Shown here piece after piece: positions 32,989 through 41,294 of a DNA stretch of 64,000 nt. How positions within the stretch are numbered: position 1 is the stretch's first letter; the number at the start of each line of letters is the position of its first letter. This stretch comes from Hominifimenecus microfluidus (GTDB lineage: Bacteria; Bacillota; Clostridia; Lachnospirales; Lachnospiraceae): positions 1 to 64,000 of the forward strand of contig JAJEQR010000001.1 of the NCBI GenBank assembly GCA_020687485.1. Reading direction: 5' to 3'. A program made the translations under genes and the position numbers. The notes below the pieces were generated by a model. It did no database searches. It was not told the origin of the DNA and saw nothing but the letters and a program-made list of their open reading frames with translations.

Positions 32989-35900
32989 CTAGATAGTTGC
33001 GATATTTACCATCGTAAGTGCCTGATCGGCGTGCTCCAGGGCAGTGGCAAGCGCCGCTGCCGTATCGAGAGACGTCAGAACATGTACGCCGGTCTCGATC
33101 GCGATACGGCGGATCAGGAAGCCGTCGCGGTTCTTCTCCTGGCCACGGGTAGGCGTATCAATAACAAGATCCAGACGATGCTCCAGAAGCAGGTCTTCCA
33201 CGCTGGGAGATTCATGCTCAAACTTGTTCACCTTGATTGCCTTGATTCCGGCGGATTTCAGAGCGTCAGCCGTGCGGTGCGTCGCATAGATCTTGTAGCC
33301 AAGTGCCTCAAAGCGGCGGGCAATCGGGATGATCTCCTGCTTATCCGCATCCTTTACGGTGATCAGCATCTCCTTGCGGTTCGGGAGATCCACACCTGCG
33401 CCCAGGAATGCCTTGTGCAGAGCCACCTCGAAGTTTGTGGCGATACCAAGGACCTCACCGGTAGACTTCATCTCCGGACCCATGATAATATCCGTGCCGC
33501 GCAGCTTCTCGAAAGAGAATACCGGCATCTTCACTGCGATATAACGGGAAGCCGGCTGCAGACCGGGTTCATAGCCAAGGCCTCGGATCGTATCACCGGT
33601 GATGATCTGAGACGCCAGCTTTACAATCGGAATACCAGTTACCTTACTAATATAAGGAACGGTACGGCTGGAACGGGGATTTACCTCGATAACATATACT
33701 TCACCTTCATATACAATAAACTGAATGTTAATCAGTCCGATTACATGAAGTGCGCGTGCCAGGCGTCCGCTGTAGTCCACAATCTTGTCCTGAATATGCT
33801 TCGGAACCGTGTTGCTCGGATATACTGAGATGCTGTCGCCGGAATGAACGCCGGCTCTCTCGATATGCTCCATGATACCGGGGATCAGGATGTCCTTGCC
33901 GTCACATACCGCATCAACCTCGACTTCCTTCCCCATCAGGTACTTATCGACCAGAATCGGGTGCTCCTGTACGGTACGGTTGATGACATCGATATAGTTC
34001 ACAATATCCTCATCGCTGACTGCGATCTGCATACCCTGTCCGCCCAGTACATAGGAAGGACGAACCAGTACCGGATATCCCAGTTCATGCGCCGCGCGTA
34101 CGGCTTCCGCGCTGGTGAATACTGTCTTGCCGGCCGGACGCGGAATCTGGCACTGTTCCAGAATCTCATCGAACAGCTCACGGTCCTCAGCCGCATCGAC
34201 ATCCTCCGCTGCCGTACCAAGAATCGGAACGCCCATCTCCATCAGATCCTTCGTCAGCTTAATCGCCGTCTGACCGCCGAACTGAACAACTGCTCCGTCG
34301 GGCTTCTCCAGCGCCACGATGCTCGCAACATCCTCACGAGTCAGCGGCTCGAAGTACAATTTATCAGCAATGTCGAAGTCGGTGGAAACCGTCTCCGGGT
34401 TATTATTTACAATAATGGTCTCATAGCCCTTCGCACGCAGCGCCCATACGCTGTGTACCGAGCAGTAGTCGAACTCAATACCCTGACCGATACGAATCGG
34501 GCCGGAACCGAGTACCATGATCTTCTTTTTCTCATGGCTGACTTCCACTTCATTGCTGCCATCGAAGCAGGAATAATAGTAAGGAGTCTCCGCCTCAAAC
34601 TCTGCCGCACAGGTATCTACCGTCTTATAAGCAGCTACAATACCGTTGTCCTTGCGCATCTGAAGAATCTCTTCCTCGCTCTTGCCACTCAGTTCTGCGA
34701 TCACGCGATCCGGATATTCCAGTCTCTTCGCTTCTCTTAAGATATCCGGCGTCAGCCAGTCACGGTGCAATTGCTGCTCCATCTCCACCAGAATCTTGAT
34801 CTTATCGATGAACCAGGGATCGATCTTTGTATATTCATGAATATCCTCTACGCTTACGTTGCGGCGCAGCGCCTCAGCGATGACGAAGATACGGCGGCTG
34901 TCCACACGAAGCAGTTCCTTACGAAGAGTCTCCGCCGGCATATCACGGTAGCTGCTGTGCTCCAGACCATAGACATTCTGCTCCAGCGAGCGGATTGCCT
35001 TCATTAGCGCACCCTCGAAGCTGGTGCAGATACTCATAACCTCGCCGGTCGCCTTCATCTGCGTGGTCAACGTCTTCTTCGCGTAGATGAACTTATCGAA
35101 CGGCCACTTCGGGATTTTTACCACACAGTAATCCAGCGTCGGCTCAAAGCAGGCATAGGTCTTACCGGTGATTGCATTCGGAATCTCATCCAGTGTATAG
35201 CCCAGCGCGATCTTCGCAGCAACCTTCGCGATCGGATAACCAGTCGCCTTGGAAGCCAGCGCTGAAGAACGGCTGACACGGGGATTTACCTCAATAACAC
35301 AGTACTCGAAGCTGTCAGGATTCAGCGCGTACTGCACATTGCAGCCGCCGGTGATACCGAGCTCCGTAATAATATTCAATGCGGAAGTACGCAGCATCTG
35401 GTGATCCTTATCACTCAGCGTCTGTGAAGGAGCCACCACGATACTGTCGCCGGTATGAACACCAACGGGATCCAGGTTCTCCATGTTGCAGACGGTGATG
35501 CAGTTGCCTGCGCCGTCGCGGATTACCTCGTACTCGATCTCCTTCCAGCCGGCGATGCAGCGCTCTACCAGTACCTGATGCACACGGCTTAAGCGCAGAC
35601 CGTTGGAAAGGATGGTCTCCATCTCCTCCTCGTTCGACGCGATACCACCGCCGCTGCCACCCAACGTATACGCAGGGCGAAGCACTACCGGATATCCGAT
35701 CTCCTTCGCAAAGGCCATACCATCTTCCACGTTCTCAACTACGATCGAAGGGGCACACGGCTCATGAATCTTCTCCATCGTGGATTTGAACTCCAGACGA
35801 TCCTCCGCCTTCTTGATCGTAAGAGGCGTCGTGCCGATCAGCTTTACGCCATTCTCCTTCAGGAAACCGGCCTCCTCCAGTTCCATCGCCAAGTTCAGTG

Positions 35901-36183
35901 CTGCCTGACCGCCCAGAGTCGGAAGGATGCTATCCGGCTTCTCCTTGCGGATAATCTCCTCCAGAACCGGTACAGTCAGAGGCTCAATGTATACCATATC
36001 CGCGATATCTTTATCTGTCATGATGGTTGCCGGGTTGGAGTTCACCAGTACAACCACAATTCCTTCTTCCTTCAAGGCACGGCAGGCCTGTGTTCCTGCA
36101 TAGTCAAACTCTGCGGCCTGGCCGATAACGATAGGGCCGGAACCGATGACAAGCACTTTTTTAATTTCTGGATTCTTAGGCAT
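32989..36183 (-). CDS. carB: Carbamoyl-phosphate synthase large subunit (operon copy)
   Basis: A 1064-residue CarB that makes carbamoyl phosphate from bicarbonate, ATP and ammonia channelled from CarA, for pyrimidines and arginine. Both halves of the internal duplication are complete: the first ATP-grasp (about 1-400, GSGPIVIGQAAEFDYAGTQA) and the second (about 550-930, GSGPIRIGQGIEFDYCSVH). Each has its glycine-rich loop and EVNPRxSR metal motif. The C-terminal MGS-like domain (about 930-1064) is the allosteric region. Its start overlaps the end of carA by 8 bp, indicating translational coupling. A second, diverged CarB lies 15 kb away. Confidence 0.97.
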   Translation of the reverse strand: MPKNPEIKKVLVIGSGPIVIGQAAEFDYAGTQACRALKEEGIVVVLVNSNPATIMTDKDIADMVYIEPLTVPVLEEIIRKEKPDSILPTLGGQAALNLAMELEEAGFLKENGVKLIGTTPLTIKKAEDRLEFKSTMEKIHEPCAPSIVVENVEDGMAFAKEIGYPVVLRPAYTLGGSGGGIASNEEEMETILSNGLRLSRVHQVLVERCIAGWKEIEYEVIRDGAGNCITVCNMENLDPVGVHTGDSIVVAPSQTLSDKDHQMLRTSALNIITELGITGGCNVQYALNPDSFEYCVIEVNPRVSRSSALASKATGYPIAKVAAKIALGYTLDEIPNAITGKTYACFEPTLDYCVVKIPKWPFDKFIYAKKTLTTQMKATGEVMSICTSFEGALMKAIRSLEQNVYGLEHSSYRDMPAETLRKELLRVDSRRIFVIAEALRRNVSVEDIHEYTKIDPWFIDKIKILVEMEQQLHRDWLTPDILREAKRLEYPDRVIAELSGKSEEEILQMRKDNGIVAAYKTVDTCAAEFEAETPYYYSCFDGSNEVEVSHEKKKIMVLGSGPIRIGQGIEFDYCSVHSVWALRAKGYETIIVNNNPETVSTDFDIADKLYFEPLTREDVASIVALEKPDGAVVQFGGQTAIKLTKDLMEMGVPILGTAAEDVDAAEDRELFDEILEQCQIPRPAGKTVFTSAEAVRAAHELGYPVLVRPSYVLGGQGMQIAVSDEDIVNYIDVINRTVQEHPILVDKYLMGKEVEVDAVCDGKDILIPGIMEHIERAGVHSGDSISVYPSNTVPKHIQDKIVDYSGRLARALHVIGLINIQFIVYEGEVYVIEVNPRSSRTVPYISKVTGIPIVKLASQIITGDTIRGLGYEPGLQPASRYIAVKMPVFSFEKLRGTDIIMGPEMKSTGEVLGIATNFEVALHKAFLGAGVDLPNRKEMLITVKDADKQEIIPIARRFEALGYKIYATHRTADALKSAGIKAIKVNKFEHESPSVEDLLLEHRLDLVIDTPTRGQEKNRDGFLIRRIAIETGVHVLTSLDTAAALATALEHADQALTMVNIATI

Positions 36184-37255
36184 TCTTCTTATCCTCCATC
36201 ATCTGAATGAATCTGTCAAACAGGAAGCTCGTATCCTGCGGTCCGGGGCAGGCTTCCGGATGGAACTGCACCGTAAATACCGGCTTTCCGACATAGTTCA
36301 TACCTTCATTCGTTCCGTCGTTTACATTTACAAAAGCAGGCTCCGCCACACCGGCAGGGATACTCTCCGGAAGAACAACATAGCCGTGGTTCTGGGAAGA
36401 GATGTAGCAACGTCCGGTCTTCAGATCCTTCACCGGATGGTTGCCGCCGCGATGGCCGTACTTCATCTTCGCGGTATCGCCGCCGGCCGCCAGAGCCGTC
36501 AGCTGATGCCCCAGACAGATCGCGAACATCGGAACGCCGGAATGGAACAGCGTGCGGATCTCGTCAACGATTGGCATGCAGTCCTTGGGATCGCCCGGGC
36601 CATTGCTGAGCATGATGCCGTCCGGCTTGTCCGCCAGAATCTGCTGTGCGGATGTATGCGCCGGATAGATCGTAACCTGGCAACCGCGCTCGTTCAGGCT
36701 TCTCGCGATGTTGTACTTCGCCCCCATATCCAGAAGGGCTACACGGCAGCCATCGCCCGGAAGCACCTTCGTACTGATCGTCGTGGTACGCTCTACTACG
36801 TTCTGCTGCTTGTACTCGCGAATGCGGGGAAGCACTTCCTCCAGCACAAAGTCCTCGTTCGTGGTAATCATACCGTTCATAGTTCCGGATTCGCGGAGGA
36901 TTCTGGTAAGAGCACGCGTATCAATACCGGTGATGCCGGTGATCTCCTGCTCTACCAAAAAGTCCCGAAGGCTCATCTCGCAACGGAAATTACTGGGTCT
37001 GCGAGCGATCTCACGCACGATAAACCCATCCGGCCAGGCCTTTCGGGACTCCATATCATCTTTATTAATTCCATAGTTGCCAATCAACGGATAGGTCATA
37101 ACCACGGCCTGTCCGGCATAAGAAGGGTCAGTTAATACTTCCAGATAACCAGTCATCGATGTATTAAAAACGATCTCGCTGATCACTTCGCTCGTCGAAC
37201 CGACACTTTGTCCGGTAAAGACGGTACCATTTTCCAGTATTAAAAATGCTTTCAT
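36176..37255 (-). CDS. carA: Carbamoyl-phosphate synthase small subunit
   Basis: A 359-residue glutaminase subunit that hydrolyses glutamine and passes ammonia to CarB. The N-terminal CarA domain (about 1-130, FNTSMTGYLEVLTDPSYAGQ) precedes a class I glutamine amidotransferase domain (about 170-355). Its catalytic Cys lies in MFAICLGHQLTALAAGG, with NGPGDP upstream and the His/Glu pair in VQFHPEACPGP. The C-terminus overlaps carB. A TTGCAA-17-TAGAAT promoter gives a leader of only about 30 nt, too short for the PyrR-type attenuator seen in many Firmicutes. Confidence 0.97.
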   Translation of the reverse strand: MKAFLILENGTVFTGQSVGSTSEVISEIVFNTSMTGYLEVLTDPSYAGQAVVMTYPLIGNYGINKDDMESRKAWPDGFIVREIARRPSNFRCEMSLRDFLVEQEITGITGIDTRALTRILRESGTMNGMITTNEDFVLEEVLPRIREYKQQNVVERTTTISTKVLPGDGCRVALLDMGAKYNIARSLNERGCQVTIYPAHTSAQQILADKPDGIMLSNGPGDPKDCMPIVDEIRTLFHSGVPMFAICLGHQLTALAAGGDTAKMKYGHRGGNHPVKDLKTGRCYISSQNHGYVVLPESIPAGVAEPAFVNVNDGTNEGMNYVGKPVFTVQFHPEACPGPQDTSFLFDRFIQMMEDKKNA

Positions 37256-37292
37256 CCCTTGTCCTCCTCTGAATTCGTCTTAAACTTTATAG

Positions 37293-37321
37293 ATTCTACC
37301 ATAGGACTTTCTTTTTTGCAA
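37293..37321 (-). promoter_or_regulatory. Promoter of carAB
   Basis: TTGCAA (37321-37316), 17 bp, TAGAAT (37298-37293) on the minus strand. Confidence 0.75.
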
Positions 37322-37581
37322 GCGGTTTTTTAATATTTATTCACTTTTTGTCGATTCCTGACTTCTGTATTTTTCTTCCGGATCCGTATGTTTTTTTATA
37401 AACACCAGATATTTTCGTTATTATCACTGTCTACACTTAACATTCTTAAGTTACTAAAGGCGTTATTGACTTTTCTTCTTTCTGTCGTTTGCTATCTTCC
37501 GTTTTTCTACATTTTATTTTTATTCATATTTTTCTTCTTTTTACATAATATAGATAATAATTATGCAATCAGGGATGTGCC
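37322..37581. other. T-rich divergent gap between carA and the wall-binding gene
   Basis: No gene is supported. A TTGACT at about 37467 with a TGCTAT 18 bp later may serve the downstream gene but is weak. Confidence 0.4.
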
Positions 37582-39009
37582 ATGAATCCGATACTTGTCG
37601 CACAGCAGAACGATATGAGAGATATAAATGATATGCCAAATGCACCGGATCCAGCCGATGGAACGGATATGGTGGATGCAAGTGATACGCCAGATTCCAG
37701 CCCCAAAAATACAACTCCCGCTTTTACAGAAAACGGAACCATGCAGATTCAGGTGGTCTCCGCCTTTACTGCCATTCCCATCTCCGGCGCTTCAGTGACG
37801 ATAAGAGAAAGCAGGAAGGAGAACCTCACGGATACCGGTGAGGAGAGCGAAACCAATGGGAACTCTTCTTTCGGGGATGATATCCTCTATTCTCTTATAA
37901 GCGACACTTCCGGCCAGACGGAGGATCTTACGCTTCCGGCACCACCGCTGCACTACAGTGAAGAGCCAGGAGAAGTTCAGCCGTATTCGGAATACGATGT
38001 CCACATCGAAGCGCCTGGCTATGCGCCGCTGACTGTGAACGGCAGCAACGTCTTCTCCGGTCAGCAGACCATTCAGCCCGCGATTCTCCGTCCGGATAAT
38101 TCCACTCTGTGGTTTTCTCCTCTGATCCTGATTCCGCCGAATACGCTCTTCGGGGATTTTCCTCCCAAGATTCCGGAGGAAGAGATCAAGCCCATGCAGG
38201 AAAATGATGAGATCGTCCTGAGCCGCGTTGTCGTGCCGGAGACGATTGTGGTGCATGACGGCGTTCCTTCCAATGCGAACGCAGCGAATTACTTTGTGCC
38301 ATACAAGGATTATATCAAAAATGTAGCCTCCTGCGAAATTTATTCCACCTGGCCGAGGGCGACGCTGACCGCCAATATCCTGGCGATCATGTCGTTCACA
38401 CTGAACCGTGTCTATACGGAATGGTACCGCAACCGCGGCTACGACTTTACGATCACAACCTCCACCGCCTATGACCAGAAATATGTCTATGGAAGAAACA
38501 TCTTCGACAGCATCTCTGAGGTCGTGGATGAAATCTTCACCGCTTACCTCTCGCGCCCCGGTGTGCGTCAGCCGCTCTTTACGCAGTACTGCGATGGCAA
38601 CCGTGTCTCCTGCCCGAACTGGCTGAGCCAGTGGGGTTCGAAACGCCTGGGTGATCAGGGATACTCGGCGATTGAGATTCTGCGCTACTATTACGGCGAA
38701 TCCATCTATATTAATACAGCGGAGGAAATCTCCGGCATTCCGTTCTCCTGGCCAGGAAACAATCTTGATATCGGCTCGTCCGGGCAGAAGGTCTACCAGC
38801 TGCAGGAACAGCTGAATACGATTGCGACCGCTTACCCGGCTCTGCCCGCCGTGACGGTGGACGGCATCTACGGAGAGGGCACAAAGGCTTCCGTGCGCGC
38901 CTTCCAGAGTATCTTCGGGCTTCCTGCCACAGGAATCGTGGACTACGCCACCTGGTTCAAGATTTCGGATATCTTTGTGGGGGTCAGCAAGATCGCAGAG
39001 CTGGCGTAA
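37582..39009 (+). CDS. SpoIID-like and peptidoglycan-binding domain protein
   Basis: A 475-residue protein in three parts. The N-terminal 60 residues are Asp/Pro/Thr-rich and disordered-looking. Two beta-rich segments follow (about 55-190), the first beginning MQIQVVSAFTAIPISGASVT, like a carboxypeptidase-regulatory-type fold. Then a SpoIID/LytB-like region (about 220-385) has YIKNVASCEIYSTWP, where the Glu matches the catalytic Glu of SpoIID, and TSTAYDQKYVYG. A C-terminal PG_binding_1 domain (about 395-470, IGSSGQKVYQLQEQLN) ends it. No signal peptide is seen, which is odd for a wall-acting protein. The ATG has only an AGGGATG ribosome site. A role in spore or wall remodelling is inferred. 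Confidence 0.75.
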   Translation: MNPILVAQQNDMRDINDMPNAPDPADGTDMVDASDTPDSSPKNTTPAFTENGTMQIQVVSAFTAIPISGASVTIRESRKENLTDTGEESETNGNSSFGDDILYSLISDTSGQTEDLTLPAPPLHYSEEPGEVQPYSEYDVHIEAPGYAPLTVNGSNVFSGQQTIQPAILRPDNSTLWFSPLILIPPNTLFGDFPPKIPEEEIKPMQENDEIVLSRVVVPETIVVHDGVPSNANAANYFVPYKDYIKNVASCEIYSTWPRATLTANILAIMSFTLNRVYTEWYRNRGYDFTITTSTAYDQKYVYGRNIFDSISEVVDEIFTAYLSRPGVRQPLFTQYCDGNRVSCPNWLSQWGSKRLGDQGYSAIEILRYYYGESIYINTAEEISGIPFSWPGNNLDIGSSGQKVYQLQEQLNTIATAYPALPAVTVDGIYGEGTKASVRAFQSIFGLPATGIVDYATWFKISDIFVGVSKIAELA

Positions 39010-39081
39010 ACTGGAAGTGACTTTCCGTAAAGTAATTGACGATGCGACATTTATTGATTATAAAGTAAATTTGCTGTCAAT

Positions 39082-39168
39082 AAGGACTATGCCAAAAGGA
39101 TTATGGATGTGTACAATTATGATGTGACTCAACAGACAGAAAAGGAAAAGACTCATTTTATAAAGTAG
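39082..39168 (+). pseudogene. Short C-terminal gene remnant
   Basis: A 28-codon frame reading KDYAKRIMDVYNYDVT and ending HFIK before a TAG has a protein-like, Lys/Tyr-rich composition unlike the flanking DNA. No start or ribosome site is visible and the frame closes a few codons upstream. It looks like the tail of a gene whose body has been lost. I cannot name the family. Confidence 0.3.
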
Positions 39169-39183
39169 TTTTTTGAAATAAAG

Positions 39184-39221
39184 GCTGCCGCACCAACATA
39201 TTTTTTGTTGGTGCGGCAGTT
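39184..39221. terminator. Bidirectional terminator
   Basis: CTGCCGCACCAACA and TGTTGGTGCGGCAG form a perfect 14-bp stem, followed by TTATTTTC on the plus strand and by CCTTTATTTC on the minus strand. It separates the SpoIID-like gene from the convergent VanW gene. Confidence 0.85.
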
Positions 39222-39233
39222 ATTTTCAAGCAT

Positions 39234-40772
39234 TTATTCCACCGATGCCTCTTCCGGTGTTTCTTCGGCTGCCGGTGTCTCCGGTATGGTCTCTTCCGGG
39301 ACAGTTACCGGATCGGGAGCCTTGCTGCCGTATGTGACGGTGCGGGCGCTACCGGAATATTCGTCGGTATGAAGCTTCTCGCGACTCACTTCCACGCCAT
39401 CCTCGTATACGATCTTCTCCAGATAGGACTTCACGCTCGGGTGACGACTTCCGGTGGAGGACTTGTAGGTGGTCGGCTGGTTCGGGTCATATTTTACGAT
39501 ATCCGCCGGGTAGTTGCTGTAGACGGTGGTGGACTTATATTCCACTTTCCGGCTCTCCGGACGCACTTCCTTGCCGTAGATACGGAACGTCAGCTGACTG
39601 TTCCTGTATTCGGACTCAATATAAATCGGATATTCCTGATTGTTCGTGAACTTCAGATCCTTATAGCCGTCTGAGATAGCCGCGTCCTTGGAGTGCGGCA
39701 GATAGCTGACCGTCATGGAATGCGGATGGCGTTCATCGATCTGCAGCTCCGCGCCTAGAAGCGCATTGTATAGTGTGGAGCTTACCTGACAGATACCGCC
39801 GCCGACAGCATCGACGGACTGACCATTGGCATACTGGGGCGCTTTCTTATAGCCGTTGTCTCTGGTGCGCTTCTGCATCATCTCGCTGGCAGAGGCACTT
39901 TCTCCCGGCAGCAGAAGCTTTCCGCTGATATTCGACGCGCCAAGGCGAACGTTACTCTTCCGGTTCTCGCTTCCGCTTACATCGGTGGTGTAGCTTCCCA
40001 GCACATCTTGAATCGCAGATAAGGCTTCTGTGGTGACTGCCGGTTGCTGAACATCAACAACGGCATCAACAGTGAAACCGCCTTCATAATTGTTCGCCTG
40101 AATGGCATCTTCGATCGCCTGCTCGGTAGCTTCTGTATTGACCGTTCTGCCGTTGACCTGCGCGGTCACGGTAAAAACGCCATCCTCATGACTTAAAATG
40201 GCATTCTGCGCTTCACAATTCAGAAGCGTAAGTTCATTTTCTACGAAGGAGTCAATCTTCTGATTGTCAATTCCGCAGGGAATCGTGAAGTCCGAACCTT
40301 CGGCTTCCATATCGGTCAATGCCTTGTATTTGCCGATATGGCCAGAACCCTTGCCAAGGAGCATGGCCTGATCAAGGATATCGGAGCATTCCCAGTAAAG
40401 ACCGAATGTCTTCCAAGTCGCCGGGATTTCGGTTCCGTCTACCATGACCTGAATCTCCTGCGCGGAAAGGGTCTCGTACTTGCCGTTCAGCGCAGCTTCG
40501 GCTTCGGCACGAGTATCGCCGCTGATATCAATGCCGGAGACACTAATCCCGTCCTCGAATACCGACTCCTGCTCCTCGATGAGCGGCTCGCGGGAGAAGT
40601 CTACGGAAACCTCATCGGATACCGCAAAGACAGAAACAGGAAACGGACAGGAGGATGCTGTCACTGCTGCCAGGGTAAGAACGGCAGCAGCGGATAAATT
40701 TTTAGATAAATTCTTGCATGTTTTGTTGGAAGGGGGGATTACATGTACATTTTCTTGCATGCTTCTTTTCAT
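39234..40772 (-). CDS. VanW-family exported protein
   Basis: A 512-residue protein. The N-terminus is basic, with a hydrophobic segment at about 28-50 acting as a signal peptide or anchor. Two PG_binding_4-type repeats follow (about 75-240; VSGIDISGDTRAEAEAALNG starts the first and VNGRTVNTEATEQAIEDA marks the second). The VanW domain (about 270-420) has LLLPGESASASEMMQKRT, VGGGICQVSSTLYNALL and ERHPHSMTVSYLP. The tail is rich in Pro, Glu and Thr. VanW proteins are common in Gram-positive cell envelopes, and outside vancomycin-resistance clusters their function is unclear. Nothing here suggests a resistance operon. Confidence 0.9.
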   Translation of the reverse strand: MKRSMQENVHVIPPSNKTCKNLSKNLSAAAVLTLAAVTASSCPFPVSVFAVSDEVSVDFSREPLIEEQESVFEDGISVSGIDISGDTRAEAEAALNGKYETLSAQEIQVMVDGTEIPATWKTFGLYWECSDILDQAMLLGKGSGHIGKYKALTDMEAEGSDFTIPCGIDNQKIDSFVENELTLLNCEAQNAILSHEDGVFTVTAQVNGRTVNTEATEQAIEDAIQANNYEGGFTVDAVVDVQQPAVTTEALSAIQDVLGSYTTDVSGSENRKSNVRLGASNISGKLLLPGESASASEMMQKRTRDNGYKKAPQYANGQSVDAVGGGICQVSSTLYNALLGAELQIDERHPHSMTVSYLPHSKDAAISDGYKDLKFTNNQEYPIYIESEYRNSQLTFRIYGKEVRPESRKVEYKSTTVYSNYPADIVKYDPNQPTTYKSSTGSRHPSVKSYLEKIVYEDGVEVSREKLHTDEYSGSARTVTYGSKAPDPVTVPEETIPETPAAEETPEEASVE

Positions 40773-40953
40773 GGGCGTGGTCTCCTTCCTGAAAATATGT
40801 TTCTAACCTAAAGATGCCTTTCGAAGTGCTCCGCAGCAGTAGTTGCTCCCGCACTTCTCCCCCGAGTTCGGAATCTGCGTGTTTTCTCTGAAAACGGCTT
40901 CTTCCTCATTGTACAAGCACGATCAGCATCTGCAGTTTCTGCCCCCTGGCATC
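40773..40953. other. VanW upstream region with a GAAGTGC/GCACTTC hairpin
   Basis: No gene is seen. A stem with 7-bp ends (GAAGTGC...GCACTTC) spans about 40829-40863 in the likely leader of the VanW gene. I could not match it to a known riboswitch. Confidence 0.35.
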
Positions 40954-41154
40954 TTAGAAATATTGACTTAACTCTTTCTTACTGTTGGTATAGCTCTCTG
41001 CCATGTCCTGGCTGATATATCCCTGCTGTACGAGGTGGATGAGGTCCATGTTTAAAGTGTGCATACCGTCGGCGTTTCCGCTCTGCATCAGGCTGGACAT
41101 CTGATAGGTCTTGCCCTCACGGATGATGTTCCGCACGGCATCATATCCGGGATT
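40954..41154 (-). pseudogene. pilT remnant (C-terminal end of a twitching-motility ATPase)
   Basis: The frame reads NPGYDAVRNIIREGKTYQMS, then a GMHTLNMDLIHLVQQG segment, and ends at 40954. This matches the last 60-65 residues of PilT/GspE-family retraction ATPases, including the conserved IRxxIREGK helix and the MQT(L/M)D-like turn. The nucleotide-binding core is missing: a stop codon (TAA) lies just upstream in frame and the citF terminator begins about 85 bp further on. The rest of the gene has been deleted, probably with the event that placed the cit operon here. Confidence 0.75.
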
Positions 41155-41237
41155 GATTTATCTTTCATTATAATTCGCTTTTTTCTTCGTGTCAATATTT
41201 GTGGGGAAGTCTGAATTCTTTACTGACTTCAGAGGAT

Positions 41238-41270
41238 AAAAAGCCCCGGTTGCGGAGCAGCCGGGGCAAA
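41238..41270 (-). terminator. Terminator of citDEF
   Basis: TTGCCCCGGCTG...CAACCGGGGC stem followed by TTTTTATC on the minus strand, about 25 nt after the citF stop codon. Confidence 0.85.
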
Positions 41271-41294
41271 ATGTCATATGAAAATATATGCGGA

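Noticed and set aside
37256..37300. PyrR-type attenuator before carAB
   Set aside because: The predicted leader is too short and has no terminator/antiterminator pair.
39234..40772. Vancomycin-resistance locus suggested by the VanW domain
   Set aside because: No vanR/S/H/A/B/X/Y genes are nearby; VanW proteins are common in Firmicutes without resistance.
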